A stretch of 30,576 bases of DNA, from positions 17,351 to 47,926 of the forward strand of contig DDMF01000031.1 of the NCBI GenBank assembly GCA_002340515.1, given 5' to 3'. Position 1 is the first letter of the stretch; each line of letters opens with the position of its first letter. Of the stretch, positions 6,376-13,042 are shown piece by piece. The position numbers and the translations under genes were made by a program. The notes beneath the pieces were generated by a model. That model saw nothing but the letters and a program-made list of their open reading frames with translations. It was not told the DNA's origin and did no database searches. Source of the DNA: Rhodobacteraceae bacterium UBA2553 (lineage in GTDB: Bacteria > Pseudomonadota > Alphaproteobacteria > Rhodobacterales > Rhodobacteraceae).

Positions 6376-8772
6376 ATGAAATTCACTCTTTCCTGGCTGA
6401 AAGATCACCTTGAAACCACGGCATCCGTGGATGAGATCGCCGAGGCCTGCACCGATCTGGGGCTTGAGGTCGAAGAGATCTCGAACCCGATGGACCGCTT
6501 GGGCGCGTTCACTTTGGCCAAGGTCACACACGCCGAAAAGCACCCCGATGCGGACCGTTTGCGGGTTTGTACAGTTGCGACCAACGAAGGCGAGAAGACC
6601 ATCGTTTGCGGCGCGCCCAACGCGCGTGAGGGCATCACCGTGGTGCTGGCGAAACCCGGCGACTATGTGCCCGGCATCGACGTCACGCTGTCTGTCGGCA
6701 AAATCCGCGGTGTCGAAAGCCACGGCATGATGGCGTCGGAACGCGAGCTGGAATTGTCGGACGAGCACGACGGTATCATCGAGCTGCCCTCGGGCGAGGT
6801 TGGGGATCGCTTTGTCGATTGGTTGGCAGAACACAACCCCACCAAAGTGGACCCGGTGATTGAGATTGCAATCACGCCAAACCGCCCAGATGCGCTGGGC
6901 ATTCGCGGCATTGCCCGTGATTTGGCGGCCCGTGGTTTGGGTGTGATGAAACCGCTGAAGGAGCATAAGGTTGCGGGCAGCTTTGACAGCCCCATCAATG
7001 TGACCATCGCTGATGATACAGCTGAAGATTGCCCGCTGTTCATGGGGCGCATGATCAAAGGTGTGAAAAATGGACCGAGCCCCGCGTGGTTGCAGGCCCG
7101 TTTGAAAGCGGTTGGCTTGCGGCCGATTTCGGCGCTGGTCGATATCACCAATTTCTTCACCTATGACATGAACCGTCCCTTGCACGTGTTCGACGCAGAC
7201 AAGGTGAACGGCGATCTGACCGTGCACCGCGCCAAGGGCGGCGAGACATTGGTTGGTTTGGATGAGAAGGAATATACTTTCGGCGAGGGCATGGTTGTGA
7301 TCTCGGATGAGGCGGGTGTGGAAAGCATCGGCGGCATCATGGGCGGTCTGCCCACGGGCTGTACTGAGGACACCACCAATGTGTTTCTTGAGGCGGCGTT
7401 CTGGGAAAATATCCAGATTGCCAAGACAGGCCGCGCGCTGAAGATCAACTCCGATGCGCGGTATCGCAACGAGCGTGGCATTGACCCGGCTTATAACGCG
7501 CCCGCGCTTGAGGCGGCGACCCAGATGATCCTTGATCTTTGTGGGGGTGAGGCATCAAACGTGGTTGTGGCAGGTGCAGAACCGGATGTGTCACGCGCCT
7601 ATAAGCTTGATACCGACCGCGTGCAAAGCCTTGTCGGCATGGATATTCCGGCCGATGAACAGCGTAAAACGCTGACCGCGCTGGGCTTTGAGATCAAAGG
7701 CGATATGGCCCATGTGCCAAGCTGGCGTCCTGACGTGCTGGGGTCCGCTGATCTGGTGGAAGAGGTTGCCCGCGTGGCGTCCCTGACCAAGCTGGTGGGT
7801 AAACCTTTGCCGCGCACCCATGTGGGCGTGCCTAAGGCGATCCTGACGCCGATGCAGAAACGCGAAGGCATGGCGCGCCGCACTGTGGCCACTTTGGGCT
7901 ACAATGAATGTGTGACCTATAGTTTCATCGACCAGGAGGGTGCGGCCCGTTTTGGCGGTGGCAGCGATGCGGTGAAGCTGGCCAATCCAATCTCGTCCGA
8001 GATGAGCCATATGCGCCCATCACTTCTGCCCGGCCTGTTGGCTGCGGCTGCTCGCAATCAATCGCGCGGTTTCATGGATTTGGCGCTCTTCGAGGTTGGT
8101 CCAGTGTTTCATGGCGGTGAACCGGATGAGTATGAAATGATGGTCACCGGGATCCTCGTTGGTCACACTGGCCCGCGTGATCGTTTCGGGTCGCGTCGCC
8201 CCGTGGATGCGTTTGACGCCAAGGCGGATGTTGAGGCGGTGCTGAATTCCATCGGCGCGCCCGCCAAGCTGACTTATGTGCGTGAAATGAACGAATGGTG
8301 GCATCCGGGCCGCGGAGCAAAGCTTGGTCTTGGGCCGAAAAACATCCTTGGCGCCTTTGGCGAATTGCACCCAAAAACCATTGAGCAATCAGGCGTGAAA
8401 GGCCCGGTTGTGGCGTTTGCGGTGCATCTCGCGAAGGTGCCCTTCTCGAAATCAAAAGGCACCGGACGTGGCGCGCTGGGCGCATCTGATTTGCAACCAG
8501 TTGAACGCGACTTTGCTTTTGTCGTCGATGGCACGGTTGAGGCGGTCAATCTGGTTAACGCTGCCGCGGGTGCGGACAAAGCATTGATTGCCGACGTGAA
8601 TGTCTTTGACGAGTTTATCGGCGGATCGTTGGGCGAAGGCAAAAAATCGCTTGCGATTACTGTGCGCCTGCAACCGCGTGACGCCACCCTGACCGACAAA
8701 GACATTGAGGCGGTCAGTGCCAAGATCGTGCAAAAAGTCGAAAAGGCCACCGGCGGCGCGCTGCGCAGTTAA
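6376..8772 (+). CDS. pheT: Phenylalanyl-tRNA synthetase beta subunit
   Basis: Encodes the 798-residue beta subunit, which binds tRNA-Phe and carries the editing site. In order: N-terminal MKFTLSWLKDHLET, the tRNA-binding OB-fold at about 40-150 (VTHAEKHPDADRLRVC and VCGAPNAREG), the B3/B4 editing region at about 210-380 (RPISALVDITNF, GIMGG), the B5 domain near 400-475, the catalytic-like core (RPSLLPGLL), and the C-terminal ferredoxin-fold anticodon-binding domain from about 705 (SDLQPVERDFAFVVD). GGAGG at 6364-6368 precedes the start. Length and domain order are normal. A terminator follows immediately. Confidence 0.98.
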   Translation: MKFTLSWLKDHLETTASVDEIAEACTDLGLEVEEISNPMDRLGAFTLAKVTHAEKHPDADRLRVCTVATNEGEKTIVCGAPNAREGITVVLAKPGDYVPGIDVTLSVGKIRGVESHGMMASERELELSDEHDGIIELPSGEVGDRFVDWLAEHNPTKVDPVIEIAITPNRPDALGIRGIARDLAARGLGVMKPLKEHKVAGSFDSPINVTIADDTAEDCPLFMGRMIKGVKNGPSPAWLQARLKAVGLRPISALVDITNFFTYDMNRPLHVFDADKVNGDLTVHRAKGGETLVGLDEKEYTFGEGMVVISDEAGVESIGGIMGGLPTGCTEDTTNVFLEAAFWENIQIAKTGRALKINSDARYRNERGIDPAYNAPALEAATQMILDLCGGEASNVVVAGAEPDVSRAYKLDTDRVQSLVGMDIPADEQRKTLTALGFEIKGDMAHVPSWRPDVLGSADLVEEVARVASLTKLVGKPLPRTHVGVPKAILTPMQKREGMARRTVATLGYNECVTYSFIDQEGAARFGGGSDAVKLANPISSEMSHMRPSLLPGLLAAAARNQSRGFMDLALFEVGPVFHGGEPDEYEMMVTGILVGHTGPRDRFGSRRPVDAFDAKADVEAVLNSIGAPAKLTYVREMNEWWHPGRGAKLGLGPKNILGAFGELHPKTIEQSGVKGPVVAFAVHLAKVPFSKSKGTGRGALGASDLQPVERDFAFVVDGTVEAVNLVNAAAGADKALIADVNVFDEFIGGSLGEGKKSLAITVRLQPRDATLTDKDIEAVSAKIVQKVEKATGGALRS

Positions 8773-8778
8773 GACATA

Positions 8779-8812
8779 AAAACGGTCCCCAGACATTTTG
8801 CGGGGCCGTTTT
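8779..8812 (+). terminator. Rho-independent terminator after pheT
   Basis: The stem at 8779-8789 pairs with 8802-8812, with one U-G pair, ending in TTTT. It sits only 6 bases before the ribosome binding site of the next gene, so ytoQ depends on readthrough or an unseen promoter. Confidence 0.8.
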
Positions 8813-8828
8813 CATTGGGAGGAATGAC

Positions 8829-9278
8829 ATGACTTTATCCGTATACCTGTCTGGTGAAATTCACACCGACTGGCGCGAGCAAATCATCGACGGGGCCAAA
8901 GGGCTCGACGTGACATTCTCAGCCCCAGTGACAGATCACGACGCGTCTGATGATTGCGGTGTGGCCATCCTTGGTGAAGAGCCCAACAAATACTGGCACG
9001 ACCACAAAGGCGCGATGGTAAATGCGATACGCACCCGCAAAGGCATCGAAGATGCGGATGTGGTGGTGGTGCGTTTCGGCGAGAAATACCGCCAATGGAA
9101 CGCCGCTTTTGATGCGGGCTATGCCGCAGCCAAAGGCAAGTCGCTGATCGTTTTGCAACTGCCAGAACATGACCACGCGCTGAAAGAAGTGGACGCCGCC
9201 GCCCTTGCCGTTGCCCGTGAGCCGGGACAAGTGGTTGAGATCTTGTGTTATGTCCTTACAGGTACGCTGCCCACCTAA
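8829..9278 (+). CDS. ytoQ: YtoQ family protein
   Basis: A 149-residue protein matching the YtoQ family (Pfam name Nuc_deoxyri_tr3), distant relatives of nucleoside 2-deoxyribosyltransferases. Typical features are the start LSVYLSGEIHTDWREQI, the segment FSAPVTDHDASDDCG, EEPNKYWHDHKGAMVNAIRT and ADVVVVRFGEKYRQWNAAFDAG. The last segment resembles the substrate-binding end of the deoxyribosyltransferase fold. The enzymatic activity of the family is not established to my knowledge. GGAGG at 8819-8823 provides a good ribosome binding site. It stands between pheT and mscL, with no obvious functional link to either. Confidence 0.88.
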   Translation: MTLSVYLSGEIHTDWREQIIDGAKGLDVTFSAPVTDHDASDDCGVAILGEEPNKYWHDHKGAMVNAIRTRKGIEDADVVVVRFGEKYRQWNAAFDAGYAAAKGKSLIVLQLPEHDHALKEVDAAALAVAREPGQVVEILCYVLTGTLPT

Positions 9279-9318
9279 GGGGAGCCAGCGCGCGCGTTTC
9301 CCCAATTTCCGGGCGACA

Positions 9319-9346
9319 GCTTGGGGCAAGTTTGGTATCGTATAAT
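9319..9346 (+). promoter_or_regulatory. Candidate mscL promoter
   Basis: A perfect TATAAT lies at 9341-9346, about 40 bases before the mscL start. The -35 is weak (GCTTGG at 9319-9324, spacer 16). The -10 alone is convincing. Confidence 0.45.
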
Positions 9347-9387
9347 TGCAGGGAAAACCTGCGCGCGAACAAACTGAAGGGGATAAC

Positions 9388-9816
9388 ATGCTTAAAGAAT
9401 TCAAAGATTTCATTGCCAAGGGCAATGTCATGGATATGGCCGTCGGCATCATCATTGGTGCTGCCTTTACCGCCATTGTGAAATCCATGGTGGGTGATCT
9501 GATCAACCCGTTTATCGGGCTTTTCATGGGCGGCGTGGACTTTACCAATATGTACGCCGTGCTGTCTGGCACAGTTGCCGAAGGGGCATCACTGGACGCC
9601 GCGCGTGAAGCGGGCGCTGCGGTCTTTGCTTACGGCGCTTTCATTATGGCCGTTATCAATTTCCTGATCATCGCCTTTGTGGTGTTCATGTTGGTGCGCT
9701 ACGTGAACAAAGTGAAGGAGACCACTGCCAAAGAAGAAGAGGTGGTTGAAGAGGCACCCGCTGGCCCAAGTGAGGTCGATCTGTTGACCGAGATTCGCGA
9801 CGCTTTGAAGAAATAA
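9388..9816 (+). CDS. mscL: Large-conductance mechanosensitive channel
   Basis: MscL forms a homopentameric inner-membrane pore that opens on membrane tension and releases solutes during hypo-osmotic shock. The 142-residue protein has the N-terminal amphipathic helix LKEFKDFIAKGNVMDMAVG, the pore-lining first membrane helix GIIIGAAFTAIV, a periplasmic loop at about residues 50-75, the second membrane helix FIMAVINFLIIAFVVFMLV and a charged cytoplasmic C-terminal helix rich in Glu. The start at 9388 is chosen over an in-frame codon at 9346, because AAGGGGA at 9377-9383 precedes it and family members begin MLKEF. A terminator follows. Confidence 0.97.
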   Translation: MLKEFKDFIAKGNVMDMAVGIIIGAAFTAIVKSMVGDLINPFIGLFMGGVDFTNMYAVLSGTVAEGASLDAAREAGAAVFAYGAFIMAVINFLIIAFVVFMLVRYVNKVKETTAKEEEVVEEAPAGPSEVDLLTEIRDALKK

Positions 9817-9836
9817 CTCCGCGAAATTGCGAATTC

Positions 9837-9869
9837 AAAGGGCACCGGGATCGCGGTGCCCTTTTTTTT
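9837..9869 (+). terminator. Rho-independent terminator after mscL
   Basis: An 11-bp perfect stem (9837-9847 with 9854-9864) with a 6-base loop runs into a tract of eight T at 9862-9869. Confidence 0.95.
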
Positions 9870-9912
9870 GCGCTTGCACAGGATTTCTTGGGGTGAAAGG
9901 CGCAATTTCCAT

Positions 9913-9941
9913 TTGACACCGCGCGCCCTGCGGCCTACTTA
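9913..9941 (+). promoter_or_regulatory. Promoter of the CAU tRNA gene
   Basis: A perfect TTGACA at 9913-9918 and TACTTA at 9936-9941 are spaced by 17 bases. The predicted transcription start is about 12 bases before the mature tRNA 5' end. Confidence 0.75.
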
Positions 9942-9959
9942 CCGCCCACGATATGAGAT

Positions 9960-10036
9960 GGCGTGGTAGCTCAGCTGGTTAGAGCACAGCACTCATAATG
10001 CTGGGGTCGGTGGTTCAAGTCCACCTCACGCTACCA
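9960..10036 (+). tRNA. tRNA-Met (anticodon CAU)
   Basis: A 77-base cloverleaf with encoded CCA. The acceptor stem 9960-9966 pairs with 10026-10032 (G-U at both ends). The D arm is GCTC/GAGC. The anticodon stem is CAGCA/TGCTG with loop CTCATAA, giving anticodon CAT at 9994-9996. The T arm is GGTGG/CCACC around TTCAAGT. The initiator hallmark of three G-C pairs in the anticodon stem is absent, so this is elongator Met rather than fMet. A lysidine-modified tRNA-Ile(CAU) cannot be fully excluded by eye, but the body resembles elongator Met. Confidence 0.93.
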
Positions 10037-10077
10037 TATCTGACCAGGTCCGGCGCAAGCGGGAAACCAGCAAAAGA

Positions 10078-10111
10078 AAGCCCTGCCAATTGGCGGGGCT
10101 TCTTTTGTTTT
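10078..10111 (+). terminator. Bidirectional terminator between the tRNA and the DUF1801 gene
   Basis: A ten-pair stem (10078-10087 with 10092-10101, one U-G pair) with an AATT loop is followed by a T-rich tract on the plus strand. The A-rich left flank makes it usable on the minus strand too, six bases beyond the end of the convergent gene. Confidence 0.85.
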
Positions 10112-10116
10112 AAGGG

Positions 10117-10524
10117 CTATTTCATGTGATATGTCAGCGCGCGTGAGATCAAAAACCTTAGTTTTTCCAAAGGGAGAGCAACACCCGCTTTAAAAACCAC
10201 TGCACGGTTGCCATCAAAGGTGAAATCATCGGGGAACAACGCCTGAAAATCAGACATGATGCTGGTTTGGCAATGGGTGTAGATCGCAAACTCACCTTGT
10301 TTCGGACAGCCCAATCGAATTGTGCTGCCCGCCTTGGTTTTCTCAGTCAAATACGCGGGTTGTCCCCACTTTAAGGTCTCAGTGATGGGGCCAACGCCGG
10401 GGGTGTTTGCCGCAGTGTCCAAAATCAGGTGCCGAAGGCGCTGCAACGGTTCTTGCACATCTAAGGGCATGTCATCAAATGCGCGGGCAACGTTGCTTGG
10501 AGGAGCGGATGGTTTGGCTGTCAT
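10117..10524 (-). CDS. DUF1801 domain protein
   Basis: A 135-residue DUF1801 protein (YdhG-like fold). Characteristic parts are VQEPLQRLRHLILDTAA at the start of the domain, ITETLKWGQPAYLTEK, STIRLGCPKQGEFAIYTHC and the C-terminal LPLEKLRFLISRALTYH. The fold is related to frataxin/YjbR-like domains, but no activity is established. The internal ATG at 10524 gives a protein of normal family length. An upstream ATG at 10593 would add a Gly/Cys-rich N-terminus and overlap the preceding reductase gene by 11 bases. Either way the gene probably follows the reductase in one leftward transcript. Confidence 0.82.
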   Translation of the reverse strand: MTAKPSAPPSNVARAFDDMPLDVQEPLQRLRHLILDTAANTPGVGPITETLKWGQPAYLTEKTKAGSTIRLGCPKQGEFAIYTHCQTSIMSDFQALFPDDFTFDGNRAVVFKAGVALPLEKLRFLISRALTYHMK

Positions 10525-10582
10525 ACCGTCAGCATAAGCACCGGGGCAGGCGTCACAAGCCCCACCACTTCCGCTCCTGACG

Positions 10583-11575
10583 TCAGCTGTCATCTATGAC
10601 CACCACAATGTTCCCGCGTTTGTGCCCTGTCTCCATATGGTGATGGGCTTCTATAAGGTCTGATAGGGGATAGCTGCGGCTCATGACGGGGGCCAACAGA
10701 CCCGCATCAATAGACGACAGGATCGTTTCTAGCATCTGCCGCAGCTTGTCTGGCGGCAACAACCCCGTGGCAGAGAACCGTGCTTTACGTGCCCCAAAAC
10801 AAGATGTGCGCATCATGGCCCCCAACAGAGGCAGGCTCAGCACCGGACAGACATAACGCCCCTGCGCGTTCAGCGCGTGTTTGGCTTTGGCATAGGAGCT
10901 GACCCCAAGAGTGTCATAAATTACATCAAATTTCTCCGCTTGGTCCAACACATCTTGTTGGGTGTAATCCACCACATGTGCGGCCCCGAGTGCGGCGACC
11001 ATTCCCGCATGTGTTGCACTACAGGTCCCGGTGACGTCTGCACCCATTTCATGTGCGATTTGCACCGCTGCGCTGCCAAGGCTGCCGGATGCGCCAAGGA
11101 TCAACACACGCTCGCCTGCCCGGAGTTGCGCCACATGGTGCAGGAAATTCCACGAAGTCAGCACACCGTCACACAAGACTGCGGCTTGATCATGGGGAAG
11201 GTGGTCGGGCTTATGCAGGATGACGCCTTCTTGGCTTAGGCAAATGTGGCTTGCGTTGGCCCCAAACTGCGTTCCGGCTTCGCCGAAAACGGCATCGCCG
11301 GGGGTGAAGCGTGTGACGTCAGGCCCCACTGCGATCACCTCCCCAGAAAACCCGGTTCCAACCAAATCATTGCGCGGGCGATGTAGTCCCAGAAAAAGCC
11401 GAGCAAACCGCGGCGTGCCTGCGCGCATCATGCTGTCCGCGCGCGTGACGGCAGCGGTGTGGATGCGAATGAGCAATTCATTCTTTTGCGGTGTTGGTAG
11501 GAGGCGGGTCACGGGCACCATCACTTCTGGTGCGCCGTATCTTGTGATTTTCCATGCGGTAAAACGGGTGTGCAT
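10583..11575 (-). CDS. NAD(P)H-dependent quinone reductase-like MDR protein
   Basis: A 330-residue zinc-free medium-chain dehydrogenase/reductase. The GroES-like N-terminal domain is visible (ELLIRIHTAAVTRAD, GTGFSGEVIAVGPDVTRFTPGDAVFG). The nucleotide-binding domain follows with VLILGASGSLGSAAVQIAHEMGADV at about 157-181. The C-terminus is LIEAHHHMETGHKRGNIVV. Zinc ligands of true alcohol dehydrogenases are absent, so it is a reductase of the quinone or enoyl type; its substrate is unknown. The start at 11575 has the ribosome binding site AAGGA upstream; a codon at 11638 is less likely. It is divergent from a LysR gene across 95 bases, suggesting that the LysR protein controls it. Confidence 0.88.
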   Translation of the reverse strand: MHTRFTAWKITRYGAPEVMVPVTRLLPTPQKNELLIRIHTAAVTRADSMMRAGTPRFARLFLGLHRPRNDLVGTGFSGEVIAVGPDVTRFTPGDAVFGEAGTQFGANASHICLSQEGVILHKPDHLPHDQAAVLCDGVLTSWNFLHHVAQLRAGERVLILGASGSLGSAAVQIAHEMGADVTGTCSATHAGMVAALGAAHVVDYTQQDVLDQAEKFDVIYDTLGVSSYAKAKHALNAQGRYVCPVLSLPLLGAMMRTSCFGARKARFSATGLLPPDKLRQMLETILSSIDAGLLAPVMSRSYPLSDLIEAHHHMETGHKRGNIVVVIDDS

Positions 11576-11670
11576 CTTCTGATCCTTTCGCTGCTGAATG
11601 GGAATTAGTGGATGAGTTACACCCCAGATACTGTCCAAAATGGTCCAATGCGGTTAGAATATGTTCCACT

Positions 11671-12552
11671 ATGCCAGATTGGAAATCTCTCCCTGCGTTT
11701 CTTGCGGTGGCCCGCCACGGGTCCTTGCGTGCGGCTGCAGAACACATGGGCGCAACCCACGCCACAATACGTCGTCAGGTTGAGGCGTTAGAGGCACGGC
11801 TTGGCGCACAGCTTTTTCGGCGCGGGACAGATGGGTTTCACCTCACCGCTGCGGGGCGTACTTTGTTGCCGGATGCGCTTGAGGCTGAAAGCGCGCTGCT
11901 GAAAGGGTTCAACGCGGTGCAAGGGCTGGATCGTGAGGCGTCAGGCCGTATACGACTGTCCGCCGATCCGATGACTGCGCATTTTCTACTCGCCCCTGTT
12001 CTGGCGGACTTCTCGGGGCTGTATCCCGATATTGAGATTGAGTTAATCCTGTCTTTTGACATCACATCCATTGAAAAGCTGGAAGCGGATGTGTCGATCC
12101 GGCATGTGACGGAGGTTGATGAGGATGTGGTGGGGCGCAAGCTTTTCCCGCTGTCGATCGGCATTTATGCGGCACGCGAGTATCTGGACCGCGCGCTTCC
12201 AAAGGCTGGGCCAAAGGGGCAGGGGTTGAACTGGATCGGCTATGGTCCCGTTCCAGAGTTGCAGCAGTTTATTGATACGTCCCCCTTTCCCAAAGCACGC
12301 GTACGTCATCAGGTTCCTGATCCGGAAATGCACCTGCATCTGGCCCGTGCGGGTGCGGGGATGACGGTGCTTGCCTCATGGGTTCAGGCGCGGTTTCCGG
12401 AGTTGCAGCGTGTGCCCGGCACCGATCTTGATACGCGGCGATCCACTTGGGTGCTTTTGCACAGTGATCTGCGCCGTGTGCGACGGGTACGTCTGTTCGT
12501 CGATTACCTCTGTGCGTCACTGATGGAACGTCGGGCCGATTTTATTGGGTGA
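11671..12552 (+). CDS. LysR family transcriptional regulator
   Basis: A 293-residue LysR-type regulator. The winged helix-turn-helix occupies about residues 1-60 (FLAVARHGSLRAAAEHMGATHATIRRQVEALEARLGAQLF). An effector-binding domain runs from about 88 to 290 (RIRLSADPMTAHFLLAPVLADF, then YPDIEIELILS). The start ATG at 11671 matches the usual beginning MPDWKSLPAFLAV; the 5' extension to 11608 would include divergent promoter DNA. No clear ribosome binding site is visible. The gene is divergent from the MDR reductase, the classic arrangement for a LysR regulator and its target. The inducer is unknown. Confidence 0.93.
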   Translation: MPDWKSLPAFLAVARHGSLRAAAEHMGATHATIRRQVEALEARLGAQLFRRGTDGFHLTAAGRTLLPDALEAESALLKGFNAVQGLDREASGRIRLSADPMTAHFLLAPVLADFSGLYPDIEIELILSFDITSIEKLEADVSIRHVTEVDEDVVGRKLFPLSIGIYAAREYLDRALPKAGPKGQGLNWIGYGPVPELQQFIDTSPFPKARVRHQVPDPEMHLHLARAGAGMTVLASWVQARFPELQRVPGTDLDTRRSTWVLLHSDLRRVRRVRLFVDYLCASLMERRADFIG

Positions 12553-12555
12553 TGC

Positions 12556-12590
12556 AAAAGAAAACGGGCACCCGAAGGCGCCCGTTCTTT
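12556..12590 (-). terminator. Strong terminator closing the leftward TRAP operon
   Basis: The stem at 12563-12572 pairs with 12577-12586. Read on the minus strand it is a ten-pair stem (one G-U) capped by a TTCG tetraloop and followed by TTTTCTTTT. On the plus strand it has one A-C mismatch but can still serve the LysR gene. Confidence 0.88.
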
Positions 12591-12610
12591 GTTGATAAAA
12601 AGCTGCGGTT

Positions 12611-13042
12611 TTACCGAACCACGTAAACCGAAGCGTCCGAGTGGCGCACAATGCGCGCTGCGTTTGGACCCAGCAGATAATCCTTGAAATCAGGGCGATG
12701 CGCTCCAATCACAATCAGATATGTTTTGCTCAGCTTAGCGGTTTGCAGCACCTTTTCGTAGACAGAGCCAATCGCCACCACATGGCGCACCTTGGCGTTT
12801 TCTTCCGCCCCTAGTGCATCTTCCACCATTTTGGACAAAAGCTCGTTCGCCTTGTCTTTGGCGGTCGAGACGTGATGCTCTTCGAAATAGGCCCCCACCA
12901 CGCTTGCGCCGAAATCCGGCACAACGGTGATCACATCAAGCGATGCTCCGTCCAATGCTGCCAGTTTGGCAGCGATTTTCAGCACCTTTTGGTCTTCTTC
13001 GGGGCGATTGATGTCAACGGCACATAGAATGGTTTTGGTCAT
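12611..13042 (-). CDS. Universal stress protein linked to TRAP transporter
   Basis: A 143-residue UspA-family protein with the alpha/beta Rossmann-like fold: TILCAVDINRPEEDQKVLKIAAKLA at the N-terminus, DVITVVPDF, and the C-terminal nucleotide loop around VIGAHRPDFKDYLLGPNAARIVRH. The classical ATP motif G-2x-G-9x-G-S/T is altered: Gly113 and Gly125 are present, but the second Gly is Arg116 and the Ser/Thr is Pro126. The start overlaps the stop of the TRAP permease gene by four bases (ATGA), so the two are coupled. Known precedent is TeaD, a Usp encoded with the ectoine TRAP transporter TeaABC that modulates its activity. A similar role here is inferred. Confidence 0.9.
   Translation of the reverse strand: MTKTILCAVDINRPEEDQKVLKIAAKLAALDGASLDVITVVPDFGASVVGAYFEEHHVSTAKDKANELLSKMVEDALGAEENAKVRHVVAIGSVYEKVLQTAKLSKTYLIVIGAHRPDFKDYLLGPNAARIVRHSDASVYVVR

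Noticed and set aside
6265..7227. Minus-strand frame of 320 codons opposite pheT and the ASCH gene
   Set aside because: Shadow of two well-supported genes; His/Arg/Gln-rich sequence with no recognisable domain.
11607..11670. AGTGGA/TCCACT inverted repeat in the LysR divergent region as an operator
   Set aside because: The 52-base spacing is too large for a typical LysR T-N11-A site and no better palindrome was seen.
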